A DNA stretch of 64,000 nucleotides from Bosea vestrisii (GTDB taxonomy: Bacteria; Pseudomonadota; Alphaproteobacteria; Rhizobiales; Beijerinckiaceae): the NCBI RefSeq assembly GCF_030144325.1, contig NZ_CP126307.1:2294001-2358000 (forward strand), read 5' to 3'. This document shows positions 45,165-54,483 of this stretch, one piece after another. The position numbers were made by a program, and so were the translations under genes. The notes below the pieces were generated by a model, which was not told where the DNA came from, did not search any database, and saw only the letters and a list, made by a program, of their open reading frames with translations. Each line of letters opens with the position of its first letter. Position 1 is the stretch's first letter.

Positions 45165-47168
45165 ATGGTCGACAAGGTCACCCTGCAGGTCCTGGCCAAT
45201 CATTGCCGGGCCGCGGCCGAGAACATGGCCTACACGCTCTACCGCACGGCCCATTCCACCTTCGTCAAGGAGACGGAGGACTTCACCGTGATGGTGATGG
45301 ACCGCACCGGGCGCGTCGTCGCCGTGCCGATGGATCTCGGCGCGACCTGGTATCCGGGCATGAACTACAACCGCGCCATCGAGATGGTGCCGGAGTATCG
45401 CCCGGGCGACATCGCCTTCACCAACGATCCCTATAGCGGCTATCTCGCGACCCATGCCCCCGACACGCATCTGTGGAAGCCGATCTTCCATGAGGGGCAG
45501 ATCGTCTGCTTCGTCGGTGGCCATGTCCACAACACCGACATGGGCGGGGCCGTGCCGGCGAGCCTGTCGCGCTCGCTCACCGAGATCCATCAGGAGGGCA
45601 TCCGCTTCCCGCCGATGACGCTGATGCGCGACGGCGCCTTCGACGAGACCGTGCTGCGCATCATGATGATGAATGTGCGCAAGCCGGCGCTGAACATGGG
45701 CGACCTCAAAGCGCTGGCCGGCGCGCTCAACACCGGCGAGCGCAAGATCCAGGCGATGGTCGCCAAGTTCGGCGCGAAGGGCTTCATGGACGGGCTCGAC
45801 GGTTTGATGGACTATGCCGAGCATCAGGCCCGCGAGATCCTGCGCTCCATTCCCGACGGCGAATATGTCTTCTCCGACTATGCCGACGAGGATGGCGTCG
45901 ACGGCAATCCCTGCCGGCTGGCGCTGACCCTGACCATCAAGGGCGACGAGGCGGTCCTCGACTTCACGGGATCGGACCCGCAGCTCGGCTCCTCGCTCAA
46001 CGTGCCGACCGGCTCCGACCCGCGCCATACGCTGCTGCTCGTCGGCGTCTACTACGTGCTCTACACGCTGAACCCGCAGCTCCTGCTCAATTCCGGCCTG
46101 ACCCGGCCCTTCACCTGCATCGCGCCGGAAGGAACGGTGCTCAACCCCTCCTTCCCGGCGGCGGTCGGCATGCGCAGCCTGACCTGCGCGCGGCTGCGCA
46201 GCCTGATCTTCGGCGCCTTCAGCCTCGCCGCGCCCGAGCGCCTGCCGGCGGCGCCGGCCGGCTCCAGCTCGATCGTGAACGTGATGACCACCGACGAGAA
46301 GACGCATCGCAGCGTCATTGCGGCGATCAACCCGGTGGTCGGCGGCGGCGGCGGCATGCCGCATCGCGACGGGCCCAACGGCTCGGGCGCCGACGCCGCC
46401 TATCTCAAGAACACGCCGATCGAGATCACCGAGACCGAGGTGCCGATCCGCTTCATGCGCTACGGACTCCTGCCGGATTCAGGCGGCGCCGGGCGCTGGC
46501 GCGGCGGGCTCGCGACGGTGATGGAGTTCAAGGTGTTCTCGCCCAACTCGCGGATCACCGTGCGCAACCGCGACCGCTCGCATTTCCGGCCCTGGGGCAC
46601 GCTCGGCGGCCTCTCTGCCGAGACCTCGAACTTCATCATCAATCCCGGCCGCCCCAATGAGCGCATCCTCGGCAATACCGACATCGCCGTCGCCGAGCCG
46701 GGCGACGTGATCCACATCCATTCACCGGGCGGCGGCGGGCGCGGCTCGCCACTGGAGCGCGAGCCGGAACGGGTGCTGCTCGATGTAGAGCGCGGCTATG
46801 TCAGCCCTGGTGCCGCGCGAGCGCTCTACGGCGTGGTGATCGAGGGAGACACTGTCGATCACGATGCGACGGCGGTGTTGCGAGCCGAGCTGAGGACGCG
46901 CGCCCACAAGACGCATTTCCATTTCGGCCCGGAGCGGGACGCGTTCGAACAGATCTGGACGGTTGAGAATTATGCGGTGCTGACGCGGCTGCTGGCCGGT
47001 TTGCCGGTCCACTGGCGCTTCTTCACCAAGACCAAGCTGTTCGCGGTGATGCGGGACGCTTCCGGCAAGCTCGACCTTGCCGCGGCCTTCGCCGCCGTTC
47101 GGCGGGACTATCCGCAAATCCCCGAGGTCGCGCAGGATATTCTCGGAATTGCGCAGGCAGCCGAATAG
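45165..47168 (+). CDS. Hydantoinase B/oxoprolinase family protein
   Basis: 667 residues. Characteristic blocks are NMAYTLYRTAHSTFVKETED near the start, GDIAFTNDPYSGYLATHAPD, FVGGHVHNTDMGG (metal-binding histidines and aspartate), HQEGIRFPP and GGGGGMPHRDGPNGSG. Most proteins of this family have 520-620 residues; the extra ~80 C-terminal residues here (after GGGGRGSPLEREPERVLLDV) form a helical tail. It pairs with subunit A 2 bases upstream to form an ATP-dependent amidohydrolase. It is convergent with the MOSC gene 10 bases downstream. Confidence 0.92.
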   Translation: MVDKVTLQVLANHCRAAAENMAYTLYRTAHSTFVKETEDFTVMVMDRTGRVVAVPMDLGATWYPGMNYNRAIEMVPEYRPGDIAFTNDPYSGYLATHAPDTHLWKPIFHEGQIVCFVGGHVHNTDMGGAVPASLSRSLTEIHQEGIRFPPMTLMRDGAFDETVLRIMMMNVRKPALNMGDLKALAGALNTGERKIQAMVAKFGAKGFMDGLDGLMDYAEHQAREILRSIPDGEYVFSDYADEDGVDGNPCRLALTLTIKGDEAVLDFTGSDPQLGSSLNVPTGSDPRHTLLLVGVYYVLYTLNPQLLLNSGLTRPFTCIAPEGTVLNPSFPAAVGMRSLTCARLRSLIFGAFSLAAPERLPAAPAGSSSIVNVMTTDEKTHRSVIAAINPVVGGGGGMPHRDGPNGSGADAAYLKNTPIEITETEVPIRFMRYGLLPDSGGAGRWRGGLATVMEFKVFSPNSRITVRNRDRSHFRPWGTLGGLSAETSNFIINPGRPNERILGNTDIAVAEPGDVIHIHSPGGGGRGSPLEREPERVLLDVERGYVSPGAARALYGVVIEGDTVDHDATAVLRAELRTRAHKTHFHFGPERDAFEQIWTVENYAVLTRLLAGLPVHWRFFTKTKLFAVMRDASGKLDLAAAFAAVRRDYPQIPEVAQDILGIAQAAE

Positions 47169-47178
47169 CCGCCTGGTT

Positions 47179-47892
47179 TCAATTGACAGTGACCACTGCG
47201 CCGGCCGCGACCTCGCCGGGCGTCACCACGTCGCAATAGATTCCGAAATTGCGCTCATGGCGCTTGACCACCGTCCGCAGGATTTCGACGTCCTGAGGAA
47301 GGCCCTCCTGCGCTATCGTGATGAAGCCGCAGCGGCCGCAGGGCTCGCGTCCGCGCAACACGACGTCGCCGACCCTGATCTCGCGTCCGATCCAGCCATG
47401 CTCGGGTATGGCCTCCGTTCCATCGGGCCAATCGACGAGGATGTTCGGCCGGAAACGTCGAGCGTCGATCACGCTGCCGGGCAGCTCTCGCTCGAGACTG
47501 CGCAGCGCCGCGCTGGTGACGAGATGGATCGGCGCATGCTCGTAACGCGGCCTGAAGCCACCCGAACCGAAGGCATCGAACGGCTTCAGCACCGGCATGA
47601 AACCGAAGGCCTGCGACAGGGCCGCCAGCAGCTCCGCATCGCCCGGCCCCGCCCAGGTCTCGCCGTCGAGCGAGAGGGTGACGCCGTCGCCAACGGCTTT
47701 GGCATGGGTGCGCGGCACGCCGATGAAATGCTTCTCGCGGCCGGGTGAAGCGATGCGCCCGGTCGCGGCATCGAGCAGCCCCCAAATCCGGTCACCGGCT
47801 ACGCCGCTAGCCTGGACATGGATTTTGGCCAATTGCTCGCCGGCCATCGAGCTGACCGGGTAGCGCCAGAGCTCAGCGACCTCTCCCGTCAC
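47179..47892 (-). CDS. MOSC domain-containing protein
   Basis: 237 residues from a GTG at 47892 that overlaps the upstream permease stop (GTGA). The N-terminal part (ELWRYPVSSMAGEQLAKIHV) is the MOSC beta-barrel N-domain. The C-terminal MOSC domain has the conserved cysteine segment GREPCGRCGFITI, where the cysteine is proposed to carry sulfur or contact molybdenum cofactor. Related proteins (YiiM/mARC-like) reduce N-hydroxylated compounds. It is translationally coupled to the end of a peptide-type permease operon, which is unusual and may reflect action on the imported compound. Confidence 0.9.
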   Translation of the reverse strand: MTGEVAELWRYPVSSMAGEQLAKIHVQASGVAGDRIWGLLDAATGRIASPGREKHFIGVPRTHAKAVGDGVTLSLDGETWAGPGDAELLAALSQAFGFMPVLKPFDAFGSGGFRPRYEHAPIHLVTSAALRSLERELPGSVIDARRFRPNILVDWPDGTEAIPEHGWIGREIRVGDVVLRGREPCGRCGFITIAQEGLPQDVEILRTVVKRHERNFGIYCDVVTPGEVAAGAVVTVN

Positions 47893-48788
47893 TGGCCTTC
47901 CATCCTCGGGTCGAGCGCATCGCGCAGGCCGTCGCCGATGAAGTTGAAGCTGGTGACTGCGAGCGTGATCGCGGCGCCCGGGATGATGGCGAGCCAGGGC
48001 GCGCTGGTGAGGTAGCTCTGGGCGCTTTCGAGCATGTTGCCCCAGCTCGGCGTCGGCGGCTGGATGCCGAAGCCGAGGAAGGAGATGTAGCTCTCGGCCA
48101 GGATGGCGTGGGCGACATTGAGCGTCGCCGCGACGACGATCGGCGCGATCGCGTTCGGCAAAAGCTCGCGGACCATGATGCGCCGGTTGCTCGCGCCGAA
48201 GGAGACAGCGGCCTGGGCGAATTCGCGTGTCTTCAGCGAGCGGATCTGCGCCTCGACCACACGGGCGACCTCCATCCACGAGGTCATCGCGATCAACAGG
48301 ATGATCGACGGAACCGAAGGCGAGATCAGCGCCGAGATCGCCAGCAGCAGGAAGATCGAGGGGAAGCACAGCATCGCATCGACGAAGCGCATCAGCGCAG
48401 CGCCCAGCACGCCTTCGTAGAAGCCGGCGACCATGCCGACGACGATGCCGATCGCCATCGCGATCGCCATGGCCGAAAAGCCGACCGCCAGCGATATCCG
48501 CCCCGCCATCAGCAGGCGTGCGAGGATATCGCGTCCGAGCGGGTCGGTACCGAGCACATGCGGGCCCGAGAAGGGCGGCGCAAAGCGGTTGCGGATGTCG
48601 ATGAAGGTGTCGGTGTAAGGCAGGAGCCAGGGGCCGACGATGCAGGCGAGCGTCAGGAAGACGATCGTCGCCGCGCCGAAGACGGCGAGCCTGTGGCGCC
48701 GGAAGCGGCGCAGGCCCGGGCTGTTCCAGAAGCCGGGGGCCGGCGGCAAAGCCGGCTCTGCCGTGCTGGCGAAGGGCACGCCGCTCAT
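47889..48788 (-). CDS. ABC transporter permease, DppC type
   Basis: 299 residues. It shows the DppC pattern: cytoplasmic N-terminus, FGAATIVFLTLACIVGPWLLP span, HVLGTDPLGRDILARLLMAGR, EAA loop (TREFAQAAVSFGASNRRIMV), AESYISFLGFGIQPPTPSWG and terminal IGDGLRDALDPRME. It partners the DppB-type permease whose stop overlaps its start by 4 bases. No ATP-binding genes are adjacent, so ATPases elsewhere must be used. The MOSC gene is coupled to its 3' end. Confidence 0.92.
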   Translation of the reverse strand: MSGVPFASTAEPALPPAPGFWNSPGLRRFRRHRLAVFGAATIVFLTLACIVGPWLLPYTDTFIDIRNRFAPPFSGPHVLGTDPLGRDILARLLMAGRISLAVGFSAMAIAMAIGIVVGMVAGFYEGVLGAALMRFVDAMLCFPSIFLLLAISALISPSVPSIILLIAMTSWMEVARVVEAQIRSLKTREFAQAAVSFGASNRRIMVRELLPNAIAPIVVAATLNVAHAILAESYISFLGFGIQPPTPSWGNMLESAQSYLTSAPWLAIIPGAAITLAVTSFNFIGDGLRDALDPRMEGQ

Positions 48789-49741
48789 CGCCCGCCCCTC
48801 GAGATGCGCGGGTCGGCGACACCGTAAAGCAGATCGGCGAGCAGCGACCCCATCAGGACGAGCACGGCGGTGAACATCAGGATGCCCATGACGACGGGGT
48901 AGTCGCGATAGCTAATCGGATCGAGGAAGAGCCGGCCCATTCCGGGCCAGGTGAAGACCGTCTCGGTCACCAGGGCGCCGGAAAGCAGCGTCGGCACATG
49001 CAGGCCGGTGATGGTGATCATCGGCAGCAGCGCGTTGCGCAGGGCGTGGCGCAGCAGGATCTGCCGCTCCGGCACGCCCTTGGCGCGGGCGGTGCGGATA
49101 TAGTCCTGGTTGACCACCTCGAGCATCGAGGAGCGCATGTAGCGGCTCCACACCGCCGTCGAGACCAGCGCCAGCACGATGCAGGGGCCGATCAGGTGAT
49201 GCACCTGGTTGAGGAACGAGCCGTCGCCCATGGTGTAGCGGTTGCCCGAGGGCAGCCAGCCGAGCCCAACCGAGAAAACGTAGATGATGACAAGGCCGAA
49301 CCAGAAGGTCGGGATCGAGAGCGCGATCATGGCGCCGACCGTGGCGAGCGAGTCGAACAGCGAATAGCGCCGGATCGCGCCGAGGATGCCGACCCAGGCG
49401 CCGATCACCATGGCGAGCAGCGTCGAGGTCAGCATCAGCTCCAGCGTGGCGCCGATATGCGAGGCGATGATGTGCAGCACAGGCTGCTGGTCGCGATAGG
49501 ACACGCCCCAGTCGCCGCGCAGCATGCGCCAGAGCCATTCGACATATTGCACCGGCAGCGGGCGGTTGAGGCCGAGCTGCTCGGCGATGCGGTCGAGATC
49601 GGCCTGGGTCATGTCGCCGCCGGCGGCGAACTGCGACATCGGCCCGCCCGGCGCCAGATGCAGGATCGCGAAGCCGATCACCGAGACGATCAGCAGCAGC
49701 AGCAGCGACTGTCCGAGCCGGCGCAGGAGGAAGGCGATCAT
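48785..49741 (-). CDS. ABC transporter permease, DppB type
   Basis: 318 residues. MIAFLLRRLGQSLLLLLIVS is a typical DppB first span. The periplasmic segment LGLNRPLPVQYVEWLWRMLRGDWGVSY and the EAA loop (NQDYIRTARAKGVPERQILL) are present. It is the second gene of a minus-strand operon starting with the family-5 binding protein. A stem-loop lies in the 60-base gap before it. Confidence 0.92.
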   Translation of the reverse strand: MIAFLLRRLGQSLLLLLIVSVIGFAILHLAPGGPMSQFAAGGDMTQADLDRIAEQLGLNRPLPVQYVEWLWRMLRGDWGVSYRDQQPVLHIIASHIGATLELMLTSTLLAMVIGAWVGILGAIRRYSLFDSLATVGAMIALSIPTFWFGLVIIYVFSVGLGWLPSGNRYTMGDGSFLNQVHHLIGPCIVLALVSTAVWSRYMRSSMLEVVNQDYIRTARAKGVPERQILLRHALRNALLPMITITGLHVPTLLSGALVTETVFTWPGMGRLFLDPISYRDYPVVMGILMFTAVLVLMGSLLADLLYGVADPRISRGGR

Positions 49742-49760
49742 GGCGCGCTACCTCCTGCCA

Positions 49761-49781
49761 GCGCCGGCTTCATGCCGGCGC
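49761..49781 (-). other. Intra-operon stem-loop between binding protein and DppB genes
   Basis: Perfect 8-bp stem (GCGCCGGC with its complement) and 5-base loop, inside the 60-base gap. No T run. It probably shields the binding protein mRNA or attenuates the permease genes. Confidence 0.55.
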
Positions 49782-49801
49782 GGTTCACGTCACGCGTCAT
49801 G

Positions 49802-51485
49802 TCACTTGGCCCAGTACCACTGGCCCATGTTCCAGGTATTCTGCCTGGCGTTGATATTAGGCTGATAGCCGATCAACCCCTCCTTGTAGCCCTCGACCGG
49901 GGCGTACTGGTAGACCGGCAGGATCGGCAGCTCTTCGCGCACCAGCACCTGCAGCTTCTGGTAGATCGCCTTGCGCTTCTCCTGGTCGAAGGTCTCCTGG
50001 CCCTGCTTCATCAGCGCGTCGGCTTCGGCGTTCTGCCACTGCATCTGGTTGGCGCCGTTGCCGCTCTTGGCCGGGATCGCATCCGAGCCGAAACGGTGCG
50101 CCGGATCGGGGTCGATCACCGTGCGGAAGGCGGTGCCGACCAGCAGGGACTGGAACTTGGAGCGGGTGTAGAACTCGCCCCAGATCACGGCGGCGGGCAT
50201 GTTGTTGATCGCCATCTTGATGCCGATCTGCTGCCAGTCCTGCTGCATCAGCTGCTGGCACTGCTCGCGCAGGGCGGCGCCCGTCGTGGTCGAGACGGCA
50301 AATTCGAGCGGCACGCCGTTCTTCATGCGCACACCCGAGCCGGAGCGCTTCCAGCCGGCATCGTCGAGGGATCTTGCCGGCGAGCGCCGGATCGTAGACC
50401 TGCTTGGGCAGGTTAGGGTCATAGGCCCAGGATTCCTGCGGCATGAAGGATTCGGTCGGGATGTGCAGGCCGTAGAAGACGATGTCGATGATCGCCTGCT
50501 TGTTGATCGAGGCATAGAGGGCCTTGCGCACCGCCTTGTCGGACAGAACGGGGTGCTCGAGGTTCGGCATCAGCACCTCGAGCGAAGCGCTCGGGATCTT
50601 CACCACCTTGCGGCCGGGCAGCTTGATCGCCTCGGCGTAGAAATTCGCCGGGATGCCGGTGCCGATGATCAGGTCGACCTGGCCGGTGCGGAACTGGGCA
50701 TAGAGCGCGGTCTGGTCGGGCACGTATTTCAGCACCGCCTTCTCCAGATACGGCCCCTTGCCGTGGTACTTCTCATTGGCGACGAGCTGGATGTTGTCGC
50801 CCGGCGTGCGCGTGCCCCATTTGAACGGGCCGGTGCCGACCGGCGCGCCATTGAACGGCGCGGTGTTCGGGTCGGCCGCCTTCTCCAGGAGGTGCTTGGG
50901 CACGATGAAGGTGTTGGAGAGCAGCGCGAGATAGGGCGCATAGGCCTTCTCCATGCGCCAGGAGATCTCCAGCGGGCCGGTGACCTTGATGTCCTTGACG
51001 AGCGAGTGGCCAACGCGGGTGCGCGCCTTGAAGCCCGGCGCATTGATCAGCTCGAGCGTGTACTTGACGTCTTCTGCGGTGAAGGGCGCCCCGTCGTGCC
51101 AGGTGATGCCCTCGCGCAGCTTGACCTTCCAGGCGAGGCCGCCTTCCGAGATGCCGCCATTGGCCTCGCTCGGCACCTCGGCCGCGAGGTCGGGGACCAG
51201 CGAGCCGTCGGGCTGGGCCAGCCACATGGTGTTGAAGACCTGCATCCAGACGGTCTCGTCGACCTCGATGCCGGGCATCAGCGGGTTGAAGGCCGTCGGC
51301 TCCTGCGACAGGCCGACCACGACCTGGCCGCTCGGCTTTGCGGGTGGGGGCGGCGGCGCCTTGCCCTGGGCGCGAGCGCCAAGACCGGACGCGGCGAGGA
51401 TGCCGCCGGCGCCCAGCGCCAGGACCTCGCGGCGATGCAGGGCAGGCAGAGCAAGGCCGGACGCCTTCATGGACGGCTTGTTCAT
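49802..51485 (-). pseudogene. Family-5 solute-binding protein interrupted by a one-base frameshift
   Basis: The N-terminal frame starts at the ATG at 51485 with a Tat-like signal (HRREVLALGAGGILAASG, twin Arg) and runs through LVPDLAAEVPS, WHDGAPFTAEDVKYTLELI and PVGTGPFKWG. At about 50368-50370 the frame shifts from ALAGKI into LDDAGWKRSGSGVRMKNGVP and continues to the normal end (VYQYAPVEGYKEGLIGYQPN). One extra C in a CCC run explains it. Together the parts make a normal ~560-residue peptide/opine-binding protein. It leads the operon with DppB, DppC and MOSC genes. If the shift is real, the importer has no functional binding protein; a sequencing error is equally possible. Confidence 0.85.
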
Positions 51486-51764
51486 CGTTGATCCCCTCGT
51501 TGTCGACGGCCTCACGAGACCGTGGCACGGCCGCCGCCTTTTGCTTGGCGGCTGGCCGTATCGGCCGTCGAATTGACGGCCCGGCCCCATCATAGGCAGG
51601 CCGCGACCGGCGATGGTCACCGTCCTGTGCGGGGACAACTAAAAGAATCTGCCGAATCCTGCCCTCCCTTTGGCATAGGGTTCCAGGCGGATCGGGCTTG
51701 AATACCGGCCTCCCGCCCGGTCGGCGCTGCCAGCACGACCTCTCCCGCCAAGGACAACGCCGCC

Positions 51765-53093
51765 ATGTCGCCCCCGGTCAACCGCGTCCAAAGCGACGGA
51801 GCCTTCCCCGCAGCAGCCGATGTCGTGGTCATCGGCGGCGGCATCGCCGGCGTCACCGCCGCCTACCACCTGGCGAAGAAGGGCCATTCGGTCGCACTGG
51901 TCGAGAAAGGCTATCTCGCCGGCGAGCAGTCGAGCCGGAACTGGGGCTGGTGCCGCCAGCAGAACCGCGACCTGCGCGAGCTGCCGCTGGCGATGCGGGC
52001 GGTCGAGATGTGGAACGGACTCTCCGAAGAGGTCGGAGCCGATGTCGGCTTCCGCCGCAGCGGCCTGACCTATCTGACGACGCGCCAATCCGACCTTGAT
52101 GCCTGGGAGGGCTGGGGCGAGAAGGCCCGCCAGTACCAGATGCAGACGCGCATGCTGAGCCCCGAGGAGGCCCGGGCTCTGGCACCGCACGCCAAGGGTG
52201 ACTGGGTCGGCGGCGTGCATTCGCCGACCGATGGCCGCGCCGAGCCGGCGATGGCGGTTCCGGCCATCGCCGAAGCGGCGCGCCGTCTCGGCGTCACCAT
52301 CCACCAGGATTGCGCAGCGCGCGGGCTCGAGACCGCGGCGGGACGTGTCTCCGGCGTCGTCACCGAGAAAGGCACGATCCGCACCGCCACGGTGCTGCTC
52401 TCCGGCGGTGTCTGGACGGCGATGTTTGCCCGCCACCACGGCATCAGCATGCCGCTTGCCGGCATCAAGTCGACCTCGTTCTTCACCGGGCCGGCGCCGG
52501 AGATCACGACCGGCGGCATCTCGACGCCCGACCTCACCATCCGCCGCCGGGTCGATGGCGGATACACGGTCGGCATCAGCGGGCGCGGCCTGCTCGAGCT
52601 CTCGCCGCACGGCATGCTCAACGCCAAGCCGTTCTGGCGCACCTTCAAGAAGCGCCACAGACTCCTCACCATCCGCGCGGGCAAGTCCTTCTTCTTCGGC
52701 CCCGAGGCGCTGATGCGCTGGAGCAATGGTTCGATCTCGCCCTTCGAGCGGATGCGGACCTATGACCCGCCGGCGCAGGAAGAGTTGATCACCTTCGCCA
52801 AGAAGCGGCTCGCCGAGATCTTTCCGCAGCTCGCCACTGTCGAGATCAAGCACAAATATGGCGGGCTGATCGACTTCACGCCCGACTGGGTGCCGGTCAT
52901 CTCCGCGGTCGACAAGCTGCCGGGCCTGCACGTCTCGGCCGGCTTCAGCGGCCATGGCTTCGGCATCGGCCCCGCGGCGGGGCGGCTCGCGGCCGACATC
53001 GTCACCGGCGACAGCCCGATCGTCGATCCCACCCCCTATCGCTACAGCCGCCTCGTCGACGGGACCGACCTCGGCGAGCCCGGGCTGATGTGA
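51765..53093 (+). CDS. FAD-dependent amine/amino-acid oxidoreductase (DAO family), copy 1
   Basis: 442 residues. The flavin-binding motif is DVVVIGGGIAGVTAAYHLAK. A conserved SSRNWGWCRQQNRDLRELPLA block follows, where the Cys-containing stretch may contact or covalently hold FAD as in some sarcosine oxidase relatives. The C-terminus has SAGFSGHGFGIGPAAGRLAADI. It is closely related (roughly half identical over its whole length) to the next gene, so the two arose by tandem duplication. It is divergent from the frameshifted importer operon across 279 bases. The substrate is probably a secondary amine or D-amino acid. Confidence 0.9.
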   Translation: MSPPVNRVQSDGAFPAAADVVVIGGGIAGVTAAYHLAKKGHSVALVEKGYLAGEQSSRNWGWCRQQNRDLRELPLAMRAVEMWNGLSEEVGADVGFRRSGLTYLTTRQSDLDAWEGWGEKARQYQMQTRMLSPEEARALAPHAKGDWVGGVHSPTDGRAEPAMAVPAIAEAARRLGVTIHQDCAARGLETAAGRVSGVVTEKGTIRTATVLLSGGVWTAMFARHHGISMPLAGIKSTSFFTGPAPEITTGGISTPDLTIRRRVDGGYTVGISGRGLLELSPHGMLNAKPFWRTFKKRHRLLTIRAGKSFFFGPEALMRWSNGSISPFERMRTYDPPAQEELITFAKKRLAEIFPQLATVEIKHKYGGLIDFTPDWVPVISAVDKLPGLHVSAGFSGHGFGIGPAAGRLAADIVTGDSPIVDPTPYRYSRLVDGTDLGEPGLM

Positions 53094-53157
53094 CGCTCGC
53101 CCTGCCCTGACCACGCAGTCCAGCCGCCCTGCGGTGCAGCTTCTTCCGGAGCCTTCC

Positions 53158-54480
53158 ATGCCGCCGACCATCGAACGCATCGCCAGCAGCGAGGCGCTGC
53201 CTGCGGCAGCGGATGTCGTCGTCATCGGCGGCGGCATCGTCGGCGCCGCCGCCGCCTATTATCTGGCGCGGCGCGGCCGCTCGGTGGCGCTGGTCGAGAA
53301 GGGCGTGGTCGGCGGTGAGCAGTCGAGCCGCAACTGGGGCTGGTGCCGCAAGCAGAACCGCGACGCCCGCGAACTGCCGCTCGCGATCCGCGCCATGGAC
53401 CTCTGGGAGAGACTGAGCGAGCAGCTCGGCCGCGACAGCGGCTTCCGGCGCTGCGGCTTGGTCTACGCCAGCAACGACGCCGCGCAGCTGGCGCAATGGG
53501 AGCGATGGCGCGAGACGGCCAAGGCCTTCGACGTCGAGACCACGATGCTCACCGGGCACGAGACCGCGGCGATGACCGCCGCCAGCGGGCAGAGCTGGCT
53601 AGGCGGCCTGCATTCCGTCACCGACGGCAAGGCCGAGCCGTCGCTCGCAGCGCCGCTGATGGCCGACGGCGCCCGCCGCAACGGCGCCAGCGTCCATCAA
53701 GGCTGCGCCGCACGCGGGCTCGACATCACCAATGGCGCGGTCACCGGTGTCGTCACCGAGAAGGGCACGATCCGGACCAATGCGGTCGTGCTCGCCGGCG
53801 GCGCCTGGGCCTCGGCCTTCTGCCTCCGCCATGGCATCGCCTTCCCGCAGGCGAGCATCCGCGCCACAAGCCTGCGCACCGAAGCAGCGCCGGACTTCCT
53901 CGACGCGTTCTATACACCGGAGATCGCGCTGACCCGCCGGCTCGACGGCAGCTACACGGTTGCTATCAGCGGCAAGGGCACGCTCGAGATCACGCCGCAG
54001 GGCCTGCGCTATGCCCGCGAGTTCCTGCCGATGTTCATCAAGCGGCTGAAGGCGGTCGAGCTCGGCATCGGCTCCTCCTTCTTCAGCGGGCCGGAGGCCT
54101 TCGGCAGCTGGAAGCTCGACGAGGTCACGCCCTTCGAGACGATCCGCGTGCTCGATCCGGCGCCCAGCCGGCGTGCGGTGACAACCCTGCTGGAGCGTGC
54201 CCACGCCATGTTCCCGACCCTCAAGACCGTCGCCGTGCGCGAAAGCTGGGGCGCCTATATCGATTCAACGCCAGACGCCGTGCCGGTGATCTCGCCGGTT
54301 GCCGGCCTCTCGGGCTTCGTGCTGGCGGCCGGCTTCAGCGGCCACGGCTTCGGCCTCGGCCCTGCCGCCGGCCATCTCGCCGCCGATCTCGCCACCGGCG
54401 ACACGCCGATCGTTGACCCCAGCCCGTTCAGGCATTCGCGCCTCGTCGACGGCTCCCGCGGCGCGATCGGCGAGTTCTGA
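53158..54480 (+). CDS. FAD-dependent amine/amino-acid oxidoreductase (DAO family), copy 2
   Basis: 440 residues from the ATG at 53158 with GGAG upstream. It shares with the preceding gene DVVVIGGGIVGAAAAYYLAR, SSRNWGWCRKQNRDARELPLA, GVVTEKGTIRTN and AAGFSGHGFGLGPAAGHLAADL. The start region (IASSEALPAAADVVVIGGG) is also alike. The copies differ mainly in the substrate-domain middle, suggesting diverged specificity. It is convergent with the M20 deacylase gene, only 3 bases apart. Confidence 0.9.
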   Translation: MPPTIERIASSEALPAAADVVVIGGGIVGAAAAYYLARRGRSVALVEKGVVGGEQSSRNWGWCRKQNRDARELPLAIRAMDLWERLSEQLGRDSGFRRCGLVYASNDAAQLAQWERWRETAKAFDVETTMLTGHETAAMTAASGQSWLGGLHSVTDGKAEPSLAAPLMADGARRNGASVHQGCAARGLDITNGAVTGVVTEKGTIRTNAVVLAGGAWASAFCLRHGIAFPQASIRATSLRTEAAPDFLDAFYTPEIALTRRLDGSYTVAISGKGTLEITPQGLRYAREFLPMFIKRLKAVELGIGSSFFSGPEAFGSWKLDEVTPFETIRVLDPAPSRRAVTTLLERAHAMFPTLKTVAVRESWGAYIDSTPDAVPVISPVAGLSGFVLAAGFSGHGFGLGPAAGHLAADLATGDTPIVDPSPFRHSRLVDGSRGAIGEF

Positions 54481-54483
54481 AGG

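Noticed and set aside
44838..46364. 508-codon open frame on the minus strand
   Set aside because: It is antisense to hydantoinase A and B and shows only shadow-frame composition.
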